From: Combretum micranthum
Lineage: Eukaryota > Streptophyta > Magnoliopsida > Myrtales > Combretaceae
Length of the DNA stretch: 64,000 nucleotides
Assembly (NCBI GenBank): GCA_024138025.1
Contig: JAMXBD010001242.1
Span: 1-64,000, forward strand
Reading direction: 5' to 3'
A program made the translations under genes and the position numbers. The notes under the pieces are model-generated. The model saw only the letters and a list, made by a program, of their open reading frames with translations. It was not told the origin of the DNA and searched no databases. Within the stretch, counting starts at the first letter, position 1; every line of letters begins with the position of its first letter. Shown here one piece after another: positions 34,001 to 48,049 of the stretch.

Positions 34001-34122
34001 TCACTCATCTCCCAAATCTTCAGAATCGCCCAAAACCCGAGACAAACATCATCACATCATCAACAACAATACTCATCATCATCAAGTCATCATCTCATCA
34101 TCATCATCAACAATAACAATAC
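34001..34122 (-). other. Candidate mini-exon in C3, microsatellite-disrupted
   Basis: Acceptor ATTCTTTTTACAG ends at 34123. The exon begins GTATTGTTATTG and is filled with a GAT repeat encoding an Asp run, which shifts the frame. The far end still contains GDSEDLGDE-stop (TGA 34003-34001), comparable to the acidic ending of C1 and C2. It reads as an expanded, probably broken copy. Confidence 0.4.
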
Positions 34123-34571
34123 CTGTAAAAAGAATAACAACAACAATAATGAGCCGGAGCCCAGTACACAGTAACAAAATCACACATGGAGTGACACGCG
34201 ACTTAAACTATATGCAATGCACAGCCATAGATTATTATCTTTTCTTTAAAGTAAATAAACAACTATCATAGGAGCACTCACACTCTGAATCAAGCCATGG
34301 GAATCTAGGGATCCTGAGTAACGCTCACGACCCTCAGGGGTTGATATAAGCAATCCGAATACTTATATCCTCTAGATAACGTTACATTGAAAAAGAAACT
34401 GTAATCTCATCCAGGGCTTATAGCTGTTACCCAACTCTACTTAGACTCAGTCCATAACAAGAATCTAGTTCACACGCTCCCATAAACGTTGAACTAAACT
34501 ATGATACTTCTTTCCAAGTTTAAGTAAACATTACACTGTTACTATATTCCCTTCGATTACTCGCCGAGCCA

Positions 34572-34711
34572 TGTCATTGCATCATGACAAGTGGCCTAAG
34601 CGCCTATTATAATATTGTCATTGCATCATGATAACCCGCCGAGCCAAATCATTGCATCATGACAAGTGGCCTAAGCGTCTATTCTAACATTGTCATTGCA
34701 TCATGACAAGT
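34572..34711 (-). repeat. Four tandem GTCATTGCATCATGAC repeats in C3
   Basis: Units of 30-47 nt each carry (G)TCATTGCATCATGA(C), an imperfect palindrome (GTCAT...ATGAC). C2 carries the same ATGATGCAATGAC words four times at 48861-48951. Located just upstream (sense) of the CCTGAG hairpin. Confidence 0.8.
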
Positions 34712-37700
34712 TGTCGCTCCTCGGACCGGATTCAACGATGTAAAGCATAACCAACACTCATCAATTATTAAGCCGTCTTTAAGTTCTTAATCCATTTAGG
34801 ATGCCTATCCTATCAATCATCACGCAAGTTACTGCGTACCTCATATACAAAATCCAAACAGAGTATCGGAAGAAATTCTAGAAGATAAATTAGATATCCA
34901 CTTCTGCTAAGGAAAGAACTCGTATAAGAAACTAAACTAAACTAATCATCTATTTCATCAAAATCATATAAGAACTTAAGCTATTTATCCATTCATCTCA
35001 AACTCATTTTATTAAACCCTATTTGATCAGACACTAATTAGGAACCCCACTATGGCTGCGAAGATCGCCCCGCCAAAATATGGACAGTTCTCCTTTGTCT
35101 GTCAAAGAATTTCTTTTCTCTTATTTATAGTGTTTTATTACAAAAGCATTAACAAAGAATTCATAAACCAAAAACATTCATTTTCCAAGTAAACACACAT
35201 TTGAAACAACATATTCCCCATATTATTCAAAGATCATCCTAATTCATTCATCTAAGCTAATTAATAGCTTTTAACCCATTTTAGCTTAACATTAGCCAAA
35301 TTGGTTAAAATTATTCATTTGATTCATTTACTAAGTCAAGTTGATTAAACTATATCAATCTAATTCATTTTTAGCTTAGTGAAGTTCATTAAGCCAAGTT
35401 GGACTTAGATTAATTACTAATTCATTATACATCTAAGATCTATGTCAATTGGAGCCTACATTAACTTAAACTTAGCCAAATTCACCAAATTTAAACAATC
35501 TAATCCATTTTAGTTCATTCAAGTTCATTTAGTCAAGTTGAACCTAGGTTTGTTAACTAAGTTCATTTTATAACTAACTTCTAGATTTAATCTAATTATT
35601 TGTTAAATCTATAAACCTACTTAACCCATGTTTAATTACATGAATTAATTCACTTAACACATCAAATATCACTTATCTATCTCATTTTATCTCAAAAAGA
35701 TCCATTTCCTAAGCAAAAACACATTTAACAAACAAAAACAAGTTTTTGACTTTGTTTTGGAAAGTATTGCAGCTGGAAAGAATAAAAATTTAAGCATCGA
35801 TAATTTTCGAATTTGTAAAAACTCAAAACATGAAAATTGTAGATCTCTTTTTAATCTTTCCAACGCAACTTGAATCACCTCAATTTGAGGTTAGATGAAA
35901 AAGTTATGGCTAAAATACAAATGGCTGCGAAACAGGGAAATGTTGCACGACCGAGTGCATGGCCGTGTTCGAGGCCCTGCTGAGCATGAAAAAGTGACTC
36001 GTGACGAAATTTTAAGGATTTTAAGGCCTGCAAGGGCATGTGCAGGGCCGTGCATCAGGTTGTGCTCACTGGAACGAGAAAATGACGAAATTATTTGTTC
36101 TTTAAATGCATTTTACACTTCTCAAAGTTCTTTAAACTCATTCCAAAGTTTTCCAAAGCTTGTTATATGATCAATATAACATTCAAACAACATAAACTTC
36201 ACATTCACCACATCAAACATCTCAAACTTCATCAACCTCCATAATCACTATTCATCATCTTCTTCCTCAAACTTAACTCCCAACTTCTATCAACCATGAA
36301 ACCAACAAATACATATATAAACAGCACTCTCAACCCATTTCAACATTAATTCATCAATTAAATAAATAAACAACAAAGATAACAAGAAAATAACAACTTA
36401 TCTTTTTAGAACACTTGCACACTTTATCTTTCTTTGCATTTCTAACTTGTTTTCCTTCATCTAGCTTCTCTCATAGCTTTGATTATTCTTCTAGATAGCT
36501 TTAATCTTGAGATTTGTGGAAGAAATTGGAAGAAAAGAAAAGAAAAGAAGAAGAAAGGAAGAGGGGAAAGAAAGCATTGGTTGGGAAAAAAAAAATAAAG
36601 GAAAGAAAAGTGAAAGGAAGAGAGAGAGAGAGCAGGAGATGAAAAGGAAAAAAAAAGATGAGATTTAATAAAAATTTGAAATTTTTCGAATAAGGTATAA
36701 GTTTAAAACTATCAGATCAATATCTATAGTTCCACGAGTATTTAAAAGATAATTTTAGAACCGATAGGTTAGAAATTAAGGACTTAAAATAAGAACTTAA
36801 TTTAGGAATCTATTTTGGATGAAAGATATTTAATTTGAGTTCGGGTTTAAGAACTGATATTTTTATTCAAGCAAATGAACTCAAATTTTGTAAAGATTTA
36901 GGAATTAGTGTTTAGGCTAAGAATCAAGAGTTTAGGAATCCTCTAAACATTTCAATGACTTGTTTAGAGAATTTAGATTTCAAATCTCAAATTTCATTTA
37001 ATTAATTACTAATCTAACTTTGTCAACTTGTCTATTTATATCCTATGATTAATTTAATTCATTCAAATCTATCTAAACCAAATTTCTAATATATGTGAAG
37101 GTTTAGGGTATTTCAGTTAATATCAATACTAGTAATAAATAAAGGTTTAATAATAACAACAATTTTCATACTATTAGTAAATAATAATACTAGTGACAGA
37201 AATAATAATAGTATTGATGATAATATAAATATAGTGGTGTTAATGTGAAACTAACAGTATTAATAATCATTCATGACTCATGATGAAAATATCAACAATA
37301 CTAAATAATATACTCAGTAGTAATAATAGCAATAATCATAATCATACTTATAGGAATATCAGTAACATTGATATTGGTTTATTAAGAGTGAAAACTGAAT
37401 GAATTTCTATTTGTGATTTCTTATTTGTTTTAAATCCGATTTCTCTGTATAAATAGTTGATTTGGTAGTACTCGAAGAGTACTTTCTAGTAGTGGAATTA
37501 CTTTCAAGGAAAGAGACTTGTACAATTTTTAAATATATGAAACACAAGCATAGGTTTCAAGTGAATCCTAATAACTGTAGTCAAAACTTGTTTTGATCAT
37601 ATCTAACTCATTTCTAGTCAGTTTTTGATAAATAAATAGTCGTTTTCATAGTATTTTTCCGAGTACAATCCATTGATGAGGTCATTTTTGGTTTATAAAA

Positions 37701-40269
37701 AACATATCAATATAGTTTATTAAATCTTCCTATGGATACACATAAGTTATCTAATTTTCAACTTAGTTTTGTTGTAATTTAAGTGTGGTTTTGGTTTTTC
37801 CTTTCTTGGATTGGAATTTCTACACTTAAAAATCTTCAAGTTGTTGTATTTATACACTAAATAGTCTAAATATCATAAATAATTGTTAGATCCATCTTGG
37901 GTAAATTTATAAGACAATTTCTAGAGATAAATCAAAATGAACAATTGAACTTAATATGATTCTTACCTTAGTTAGATACTAGGATTAGCTCCTCATTCTT
38001 AATGGAAATAATGATCTAAAGAGGAAGGTAAGGAGGTGAGTAACTAAGGAAAAATTAATCTAAATAACTAGCATATATATTTATTTTATTTTCTTACCTT
38101 GTTGAGCTTGGGTTCCAACTTGAATCTATAATATACCAAAAGCTATTTATCTTGGTTTTGGATGTTGTTTTGAAGAGGGAATTGATGTTTTTGGATGTGG
38201 TTAATGCTTGGATAGGATATAAGAAGTAAGATAAGGTTTATATTTTCTTTAGAGCTCTTCAAAGGTTGTTTAAGTGGAGGAATATACAAGGTGAAGAGGG
38301 CTGGTCGCATTTTCCTTCATAGCTATATTTTTAGAGTGAATTTGTAGGAGTTGAGAGCTAAATTTGTAGCTAACTTAAGCCTATATATATGTACTAATGT
38401 TAGGCTAGAATTAAGACACAAAAGAGAGTGTTTTGGACTTGATAAAATCAAGTTTTTTTATGTTAATTTTCAGGTAGAATTTCATACAAATTTGAGGATG
38501 AATTTTTGATGAATTTGTATGAAATTTGTGGCTGATTTCAAGGGGCATTTGTAAGCCCGAAAAATTTCAGTAAATAATTCAACAATGAACTTCGAAAATA
38601 AATCCTAAAAATCACTCCAAATTAAAACCGAATTTCAACTAGTCCAAAAACACGAGCGAATCCAGAAATTTTCAAATCTTGAGAAAACTAGGAATCCCTA
38701 AAAACAAAATAAGAACTCAACATACTTCAATTCCAAAACCACTACGTACAACAAATTCTATATTTAACTATAACTTATAAATCGGGTAATATAAAGCTCA
38801 AAAACAAATTATGAAAAAGTAAATAACGATTTACTTTCAGAAATGAAACCCAATTCAAGGATTCCGAAAACATTAAAAGATATTAAATACTTACAAAAAT
38901 AAAATTTAAAATAAATTTCTCAAATTAAATATGTTGTATAAACATAAAATATCAGTTTCCAAGTAGCAAAGATCTAAATCGGACAATCACCCGGAAACCC
39001 TAAGTGGTATACAATAGCTTAAGTCCGGCAATCTAGCGCCCTTAACCCTAGAGGCCGAGGTGTAGTTAAATACGTAGAATAGCTCGTAGTAATATAAGTT
39101 TGTTTAAAAATATCAGATTGGTAAATTTTTGACCTATTTCGAACCCGTTCGGATACAAACTTCGAAAAGTGTGTCCTGGGGCTCGAGATATAAAAAATTT
39201 ATCAATAGTACCGTTAGACTCTTAATTTCATAAGATTTCTAAATATATCAGTTATATAATTTTTCGAGTTATAAAAGTTACAGTTATAACCTTTTATCGT
39301 GTTTTCATTACTATCGATAATTGATTAGTCTTCTGCACTATTTATTTTTATTTCATTACACAATTTTATTATTCTTAAAAGGCCTTATATTTTTAGATAA
39401 ATATTTTATATATTATAGAAAATTTTGTTTTTCTAAAATTTAGTTAGTTCGGGCTTTTACGGGATCAGATTCTGTTTAAGACCCGATACTAAAAATAAAA
39501 TAAATTAATTTAATAATTGAAAAATATTTTTATTTCATAAAATAATTTTTTAGAATTTTTCGGGTTATAAAAATATCATTTATAGCCCCTATTCACGTAA
39601 TTTAATCATACCGGTAACATATTTGTTAAAATACTAAAATAATTCAAATAATTATTTAATTTTAATTATGAAAAATCTGCTACAAATATTTGAAATAAAT
39701 TTTCTAATCTTATTTCATTTTATTTTATTTTATTAAGAAAGTACTTTTACAACTCAGACCTTCAAGTACACCTTGCACATATCACTTTTTTTTCACTTAA
39801 ATCTTTCTACACTCATCCCACACTTCATGGCAGATTTTTCCCCTTCTTTATGGCTGCAATTGTCCTTTGTTTACTCCATTTTGACTAAATTAATTATATT
39901 CTACTCCTTCTTAAGAAAGCTATATTACACATTTATTACACAATTCAAATTTAAGTCAAATTTCAACAATTTCCTCTCTCTCTCCTTCCCCATTTTCACG
40001 TGCAGCATGGCTTTCTTTGGCTGCCCTTGTTTTATTTTTTTCTCTCATTTATTCAATTAAAACACTCATTTTCTCTCTCTCCTTCATTTACTCCTTCTTT
40101 CCTTTTTCATTCCTTAACCTTTTCTCTCTCTTTTTCCTCTCTTTTCTTCTTCTTCTTATTCTTGTTTCTTCAAGAACCAAGCTGCCCCCACATCTTTTGT
40201 TAGCTTCCAACCATATTTCTTGAAGATTTTTAAGCAAATCTTCATCTCAAAGCCTCCATAGGTGATATA

Positions 40270-43200
40270 TGTCACGCTCCAAAGGGTATCCTAAACGACG
40301 CAGTCCGCCACATACAGTATTAAACTTAAGAATGACTTCCTGAAGTCATGCGAAAGTTTTCAACACCATATGAAAGGCATCTGTCACAATAATAGGAGAC
40401 ACCGGTGGGATGTATAGTTTGATATAGTAAATAAAGCAATACAAGAATCTAAATAAACATCAAACTTATCATTAATAGAATATAATCTTTACATCATCTT
40501 AGGGGTTTTTCCCTTATAACTCTCCAAACAATAATAACAGCTTAATCTTTCCCACAACCAAATAATACTAACATCAAAAGATATTAAAGGAAAATTAACC
40601 TATGATCTTCAAAAGATTTCCATAAGCTTTACTAGGACATGATCCCACTTGAGTATATGAAGTCATCGGACATAAAAGATATTGTCCTGTTACAATAAAG
40701 GTCTATCGGAGTATAAGCATAACTAGCTTAGTGAGAATATTCCTGAATCAACGTACTTGTATAAATAATTTCAAACAAGTTATTAACAAGCATATGAATG
40801 CATCAAACACGTGATCAAGCAATACATATGATCTACTGGAAATCATATGTTTGAATGGATTAACCCCTCCATTCAGGGTTAAGTGTTCCAGGCTCTTTAA
40901 AACCCAACTTAAAATCCAACTCATGTAGTTTATTTGAGGCTTCTACTAGCCATCACAAAATAGTTCTTTCAGGCACCTATCACCATCTTAAAATAGTTCT
41001 TTCAGGCACCTATCGCCCATCTTGCAAATTTCTGGCTACTACCACCGGCTACTAAGCTCTTGTCCCATCGAGATTAGCAGCTCATGTAATGAAATTAACT
41101 ACGTGATATGCATGAATCAATTATAATTCATAGTATATGTTTAAAGTAATTTAAAGGTGATCACAGAATTTTGCACACACTCCAGCAGAATAATAGCAAA
41201 ACATAAGTTAATTAACAACGATTCATGCCTCGGTATGCTTAATGTTCTTTCAACCAATATTATCATACATAATTCATTTCATCTTTTTCCTACTTCTAGT
41301 GCTTCTAGCTACAAGCACAACCAAGTAAGAAAAAGATAGGAAATAAACTCACTTAGCCATGAGGATCTATCTTTCTTACGGATGAGTCCATCGGTAAATC
41401 CACTAATCAAAATAATCCTCCGGGTATGTATACTCCTCTTCGGGTTCACCTAATCAAGAAGAACACCCATAATGAGTATTTCTTGTTGATTCTATGGTAC
41501 TTAGCAAAAATTATATCATAAGATCGTTAAAATTCGCGTATAAGGTAATTCCAACTTAAAATGGCCATAATTTGGTCATTTTAACTTGGAATTGCACTTA
41601 TAATATATCTTTTTCTACCTACTCGAAAAAATATATCCATTTATAAGGTCATTTTTGTCATAAAAAGCCATTTTGGCTGCAAACTAACACGGTACAGAAT
41701 AGTTACGAATTTATAATTCTCAAAATATGATTTTTCCAAACTTTACTTTACTCAAAATTTCTAAAAAAAAAAAATATGTGGTAACATATATAGTTGAAAA
41801 ATCCTTTGAACATATATTTATACTCGTATTGTTTGCATGATCTTTGTAGTGTTGTCTCAACTTTGATATTTCATAATCAATTTGTCTTTAAGGATCTAAA
41901 AGACAAGACTTTTGAAAATTTCTCCTTTTTGAATTATGAAAACAAAAATATATTTGAGTTGTTATGAGTAAATGTTTTATTATTATTTCATTTCTTACTT
42001 TTCAAAAGTAAATTTATTTTCAAAAAATTTGGTTCTTTAAGTTATCTACCAACTCTATTTCTAGTGATTGAAAATAAGCTTTTCAAAATATTCTTTAAGC
42101 TTCAAATATTTAAAGTTTTATTAAATATTATGTTTTCCTTATATTTTTATAGATATACTTTTAAAACTTTATTTTCTTGACAAATTTTATTTTTTCCAAG
42201 TTGGTCTTTAAAATAGGAGTTAATTTTTTTATCTTGGTTTGAAAAACTTGTTTTATACTTAATATAGAATTACCCCTTTAGGCAAGTTTATAAGAAAAGC
42301 TTTCTTAAAGAATTGTTAACTTTAGAACTTAGTAAAACTTCATTTTAGTTTTTGAAAAGAGGATAATACAAAATTTTAAGTTTTGAAAGAACTTTCTTAG
42401 CATGCGATTCTCAAGGTCTATAATGAACATAATTAAGTCGTATAAAAGATATGGTGAGTTAAAATCCTTTATGGTTAAAAATTCTTCTTTTATAGGGTAT
42501 TTAATTTTTTATTTCGAAAAGAAATAAGTTCCTTTTATTCTTTTGAATAAATCTACTTTACTACTTCTTCTAAAAATTATGATTAGCTTATCCTTTGGAA
42601 AACAAAATTTAGATCTTTTGAGAAAATTCCTTTTGTTAAGAAATCTAGTTTACTTTTGAAAGAACCGATTTTTATTTTGTTTTATTTTATTTAAGCAACA
42701 ACATTCTTAATCATGCATGAATATGATTATGTAGCAATGTAAAAGTAAAGTTAAAACATAGTAAGATAGAAAGAAATACTTATAAGTAAACAAATATAGA
42801 TAATCAAGCATTGGGAACCTTAGCTTCATCAAGGTATCCCGATCATGTATTGGGAGCCTTAGCTTCATCAAGGCAACCCGGGACTAAGAATGGACTAGTC
42901 CTAAAAGAAAAGAAATTTGTTTTGACTTATATGGACAAGTCTAAGACTAGAAGACGTCTTAATAAATTACATAAAACAAGTAAATAAATAAATTGCAAGA
43001 CTTGGAAATAAATAAATAACAAATAAGCTTGTATGCTCTAAATAAATAATATACATAGTATACATAATATTACATAGTTAGATTAGAGCAAAAATAACAA
43101 CAATAAAAACAACAAAATAACATAATGTAAAATAGGAACATGAACAAAAACAAAGCATGAACATAGTTGTTTCTTTAACTCATATGAGCCTAAGAAACAT

Positions 43201-44335
43201 ACACTAAGCTCATGCTAAGTTGTATGAACATGATGAAGAAATTAAGTAGGATTTTACCTAATGTTTAATGGAAGGTTTGAAAGAGATGAATGGGTTTTGT
43301 GTTTGATATTTTTCTTCTTGAAGTTATAGGAATTGGTAGAGAGTATTTTGTGAGAGATTTGGAGAGAGGTTTTGAGAGAGTATTTTGGTAAGTTTTGTTA
43401 TGCAAAAAGAGTGTGTGAATGAATGAAGAAGGGAAGGGGTGTTTATAGAATTTTTGGAGTGAATTTTGGATGTAATAAAATAAATTGAAAAAGAAATAAT
43501 ATGTAGAAAAGGGGAGGGGGCCGGCGCATGTACTAGAGGAAGAGAGGGGATTTTTATTTGTTTTGTGATTTTTTGTAAAGAAAAGAAATAATGTGTAAGA
43601 TAGATGTGAAATAAAGTTGTATTGGAAAAGTAAAAGTAAGAAAATAGGTATGTAGGTAGTAAGAAATAGGTGTAAGAAAAAGTAAGATAGTGAAATAGTA
43701 ATGAATAGTAGAAATAGTACTATGAATAGTAGACTAGACATATAAAATACCGGTAGTAATAAAAATACGCGTAAACGAGCTATATCTGTTATTTTTAGTT
43801 ACGAAAAATTCTAAAACTAATATTTTTGAAATCCTTGTTTAATTACGAGTCTTTTGGTGTTGTCGGAATATTTTCAATATTCCCAGCTCCGAGACACGCT
43901 TTTCGAGAATTGATCTCATTCGAGTCAGAAGGACACTTAAATTCGCGGATATGATATTTTTATGTTACCCTATATTATTACGAACTATTTTAAGCCACTA
44001 ACTTAATTTTGTTTTCTAGGGTTTGAGAACGCGGGACTGCCAGAGTTGAAATTGTTTAATTGTTTTGACTTTCGTTGACTATTGAAGTTCCGGTTTGACT
44101 AGGGTTAGGATTTAATCCATCTTTACCTTAGAAATTGAAAGGTTTAACTCAAGGATCGGATAGGCGGATCCTTTTATATTCGGATTTTTGAATCGAACAA
44201 TTATTGAACTTTCTATTTTAATTTTTAAAAATTTCCGTGATTGAAATTGTTTAAGGTTCAGTTTCAACTTGGGTTAGACTTTAGGGTTTTCGATTTGGTA
44301 TTTCAAACCATAATCAAAAAATTCAGGGGTTTACA
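40270..44335 (-). mobile_element. A4: family-A solo LTR, 4.07 kb, TSD ATATA
   Basis: The plus strand reads TGTCACGCTCC...CAGGGGTTTACA, with TSD ATATA at 40265-40269 and 44336-44340. TATA box TATAAACACCCC at 43447-43440 (minus), GGCCGGCGC block about 43519, donor TAG|GTAAAA at 43258/43257, mini-exon 41449-41353, CATATGAT/ATCATATG hairpin about 40826-40850, acceptor TTGTAACAG near 40690. Inserted in the leader of A8 right at its donor-like site, as A3 is in the leader of A2. The 158-codon minus-strand ORF at 43265-43741 is U3 plus leader, not a gene. Confidence 0.92.
41353..41449 (-). other. Candidate mini-exon in A4, 15-codon frame
   Basis: Acceptor TTCTTCTTGATTAG ends at 41450; donor GCTAA|GTGAGTTTATTT follows 41353. 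The frame reads GEPEEEYTYPEDYFD with stop TAG (41405-41403). The upstream frame is closed by TGA before the acceptor, as in A3. Confidence 0.5.
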
Positions 44336-45156
44336 ATATAGGTAAAGTGTAATGAAGGTTTCATACATCAAATGACCTTCCATAAGCTTAAAAGCTTAGG
44401 ATGATGATGCAAAAAATGAAAACACTCCTCTTCTCCATTATTATTATCTTGTATCATAATTATTTTCTTGTTTAAAGTTGTTGTATTTTGTAGATCTTGT
44501 AACACCCTGAATTATACGTCTATTGAATTTTTGGAAATTGTTAATAAATAAGTAATGTTTGGTAGAAATTTTAGAAAATATCTTAAAAACCATCCCTGCT
44601 TTTCTTAAATTTAAATATTGGTAATTACCAATATGGACAATAAAAGACTTAATTAAAATATAAAAAAAAAGATAAACATAAACTATACCTATATCAAAGA
44701 GAAATTTTCCATAAGATATGACAGTAATAATATGATTAATATATAAACCAAAAACCAATAAAGATAAGTAAAATAATAAATTGGATTCCAAAAATAATTC
44801 AAAAGATACAAACAAAAGATAAATACTATAAATTTATAATACTAGAATATAAATAAAGTCAAATTAAAAACAATATAATTATGAATAAGGTCATAAAATA
44901 TCAAAACACTAATAATTTAAATATTTAAAGGATGAACTATAATTTACGATAATAGATATTAAAGCTAAAAAGTAAATGTCTTAAATTAAAAATTTTAAGT
45001 ATATTATAATGTTCAGAATATTTAATATAATATATATGTAAATTTTCATCTAAAATATTATCGAATGAATATTTATTATACGTGTTAATTAGACCCATAA
45101 ATTAAAACTTTCAAACCATTCTTATTTTGGTTGTTGCACATGCCAATTTTTTTTCC

Positions 45157-45164
45157 TATAAATT
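45157..45164 (+). promoter_or_regulatory. TATA box of D2
   Basis: CCTATAAATTATGCATCC followed by CCCTCTCTTCTCTC leader, about 660 bp from the LTR start. D1 has the homologous CTATAAATTCTC at 29763-29756 (minus). Confidence 0.65.
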
Positions 45165-46116
45165 ATGCATCCTCCCTCTCTTCTCTCGCAATCTCTCAAT
45201 TCTCTCTCTCTCCATATTCTCTCTCCTCTCGGTCTTCATTTTGAAGACTTTAAAAAAAAATAATTGAAAAGCAACTTCTCCGAAACGGAGAAGATAAAAA
45301 AAAAAAAAAAGAAAAGGGAAAAGCAAAGCAGCTCCTCCGAAAACGGAGAAGGAAAAAAAAGAAAAAGAAAAAGAAAAAAATAATAAAATAATCGAAAAGG
45401 AATCTAGAAGCACCTTCGATCTTCAAAAGCTCGTATCTTTTACATATGACAACCGATTCCGATTCGAAAGGGGTGTTATGACGTGGCAATGCGCTCTTCA
45501 ATTCAAGACCACACAAGATTAGGTTTCGATCACTCTAAAATTTTACTATATGATCCAGTACGTAGAAGTTTTCGTAATATTAAAAGTTTTATATTAGTTT
45601 TTATTATAAAGATACATATTTACATGCATATATCATGATAATAATATAAAATTATGCCATGCTAGTATATGTATTTAGACTAGTTGCTATTACATTTCGC
45701 TTATCAAATGGATAATAAATTGATAACTAAAAACGCTAGATGATAGAAAATTGATTATAATTTTAGATAATTAATTTTAGAGTCTATTTATAATAAATAG
45801 AAACTTAGAGATAAATCGCTAGAGTTGAATATACACGATAGGATCAATAATTGATCAAAATCTTCTAATCTAAAGCCCAAATTAAAATTCTAATTTCACA
45901 AACATGAAAGGTATAATATTTCAATCCTATATAAACTAAAACCCTAGTTTATCCTATCAGATCTAGAAATTCTAATCGTGTAGGTGAAAAACCTAAATCT
46001 ATCCGATTCTGTATATTTTAGAATTTAGTTTTCAACTTGAAAACAATGTAAGAAAAAAATAGAACCTTGACTATAGAGATATATGTAGTATAATACTGAA
46101 AAATTCTCAAAACACT

Positions 46117-46165
46117 AAAAGTTAAGCGTACTCATGACCTATGATAAGTGACCTACTGGGAAATG
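46117..46165 (+). other. 5S-rRNA-like module in D2
   Basis: Reads AAAAGTTAAGCGTACTCATG, then TGATAAGTGACCTACTGGGAA. It matches the same box A / box C portions of 5S rRNA as D1, with a slightly more eroded box C but a better GGGAA end. It lies downstream of the TATA-driven leader on the sense strand of the LTR. Confidence 0.65.
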
Positions 46166-48049
46166 AATAAGAATTTTCCAAAACGAGTGATATCTCGATA
46201 AATATAATTCAAAGATAATAACTAGTGGTTTAGAATTAAATTATTAGATCTTTAAAGTATATCAGTTAGCAAATGATGATTTAAAGATAAATCATTAGGA
46301 TTGAGATGTAACCATTAAAACTAGATATTAGGTATAATTTACATAAATAAGACTCAAACTAAGATTTTAATATCGAAAACACTAAAACAAAAATATTGTT
46401 AACTTATATAAACACTCGTTATGTTTTATGAAGTAAAACTTAACTAAATAAACAATTAGAATTAAGTAAAGTAAACCTATAGTGTAGTTCTAACATTTAA
46501 AAAGAATAGAGATGCTCTATGACAAGTTTAAATAATTTAAATCACATACAACATATATTCATGAGTAGAAATGGAATTAAGGAGGAAAATAAAAACTTAG
46601 AAAACCCTAGAACCTTATAATAAAAGTTTCATCCCTATAAGAAAACTTAAGAAAAATTTTACTTTAATTTGATAAATGAAACATATTTGATTATCCGATC
46701 AATAAAAAGATTGGATATGTAATTAAACTTCAATATGTGACCTTATATACAAATATAAGATTCAGATCATGCACAGAAATATGATATTAATAGATAAACT
46801 TGATATGATTTAAGTATTATATAGATAAAAAAATATTTAGCTTTAAATCTATTAGATATACTCAAAAATAAACATATATAGACATATGAAGATTTCAACA
46901 CATATAAAAGAACAAGATTACTAGAATAAAATTTAAGTAATTCAATTACAAATTAGAAAATCAAGATAATATAAATTGTAATTGAAAGATTAAACTTAAC
47001 CAAGAATTCCGTAACTCTAAGTATAAAATTAAACGCTTATAAGACTATAAGGATATAAAGTATATGAAATGGCCTAGATTTAAATTTTATTTAAATTCCA
47101 TGTGTTTATTTATTATCTTGAGTATTGAATTGAGTGAGTATGATGAATATCATGGTTATGTTGTTAGTAGTCTAAAATGTATTATTTTGTAGATATATTG
47201 AAATTAATATCTTTGTTTTATATGTATTAATGTGTGTGTGTAATAAAATTATTAATTGTGCCTTTTGTACATTAAGGTGTTAGTTAAGTTAGATTTATAA
47301 AATCAACTTTGGTTTTACAAGATTAATGATGGAATTTTTGTTTCTTTAATTAAGTAGCATTTATGCTCAAATGAAGCCTCAAATGAGACTTAAATACACC
47401 CCAAATGCACTCTAAATTTGTATATGCCTTAAAGGGAAAATTTGGTATATGTTTAAAGTCAAATTTTGCTTAATTAACCTACTTTTAGAGGCAGCCACTA
47501 CTTTATACGAATTTTGCTTCTTCTTTCTTTCTTTTCTTCTTCCTCTTTCAATTCCATTTCCAAGTTCAAGACAAGGTCAATATCAAGTTTTAAGAATCAA
47601 AGTTTTTCCTCAAGACAAGGTATATATATGTATTTGAATTGATTTAGTTATGATTGTTGTTTGATTTGTTTTTCTTTCTTGAAGTGATTGCATGAATTTT
47701 TCATTGGAATCAGTTTAATGTTATCTAAATGGTTTGTTCATGTTTGGGATGAGCTAGGAGTGTGTTATATGAGTGTGTGAGTTTGTGCATGTATGGTTGA
47801 AGAGATATGAAGTGTTAGGAGGATGTGAAGAGGATTTGTGTAGGAAATTTAGAATGGATTGAAGTGGACTTTGAAGTGTTTAATTGTGTTGAATTCTTGA
47901 TTTGAGTTGCTAGGATTGAGTAGTATAGATAGGAGTGAGTATATGAAGTTGGAAGTGTAGTTGAGGAAGGTTTTGAAGTGTTTTAAGATTGAATTTTTGA
48001 AGTATAAAAACAGGGGATTTGTGTCTTAACGTTTAAGTCTGTTTTTAAA

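Larger units (their letters stand above)
33595..37115 (-). mobile_element. C3: family-C solo LTR, 3.5 kb, TSD GTTAA
   Basis: The plus strand reads TGTAAAGACCC...GGGTATTTCA, with perfect TSD GTTAA at 33590-33594 and 37116-37120. Sense features: CT-rich leader (36,470-36,660), GC-richer patch (35,940-36,065, GGCCGTGCA words), four GTCATTGCATCATGAC repeats (34,572-34,711), CCTGAG/CTCAGG hairpin (34313-34338), TGTACTGGGCTC block, and acceptor TTTTTACAG before 34122. The longest C member. Inserted in B2's intron-like region. Confidence 0.9.

Noticed and set aside
34572..34711. Regularly spaced palindromic repeats resembling a CRISPR array
   Set aside because: Plant LTR tandem repeats with variable spacing and only four units; no cas genes, and the spacers are repeats too.
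38541..38549. TGCCCC (minus) as the start of B2
   Set aside because: It is an accident of the A8 insertion; GCATT is duplicated on both sides of A8 and B2 continues after 58644.
39773..40223. Overlapping hydrophobic ORFs with apparent membrane segments
   Set aside because: T/C-rich leader of A8; hydrophobicity follows from TTC/CTC-rich DNA.
43265..43741. 158-codon minus-strand ORF, the longest in the window
   Set aside because: It spans U3, TATA box and leader of A4; the equivalents in other A copies contain stops and composition is low-complexity.
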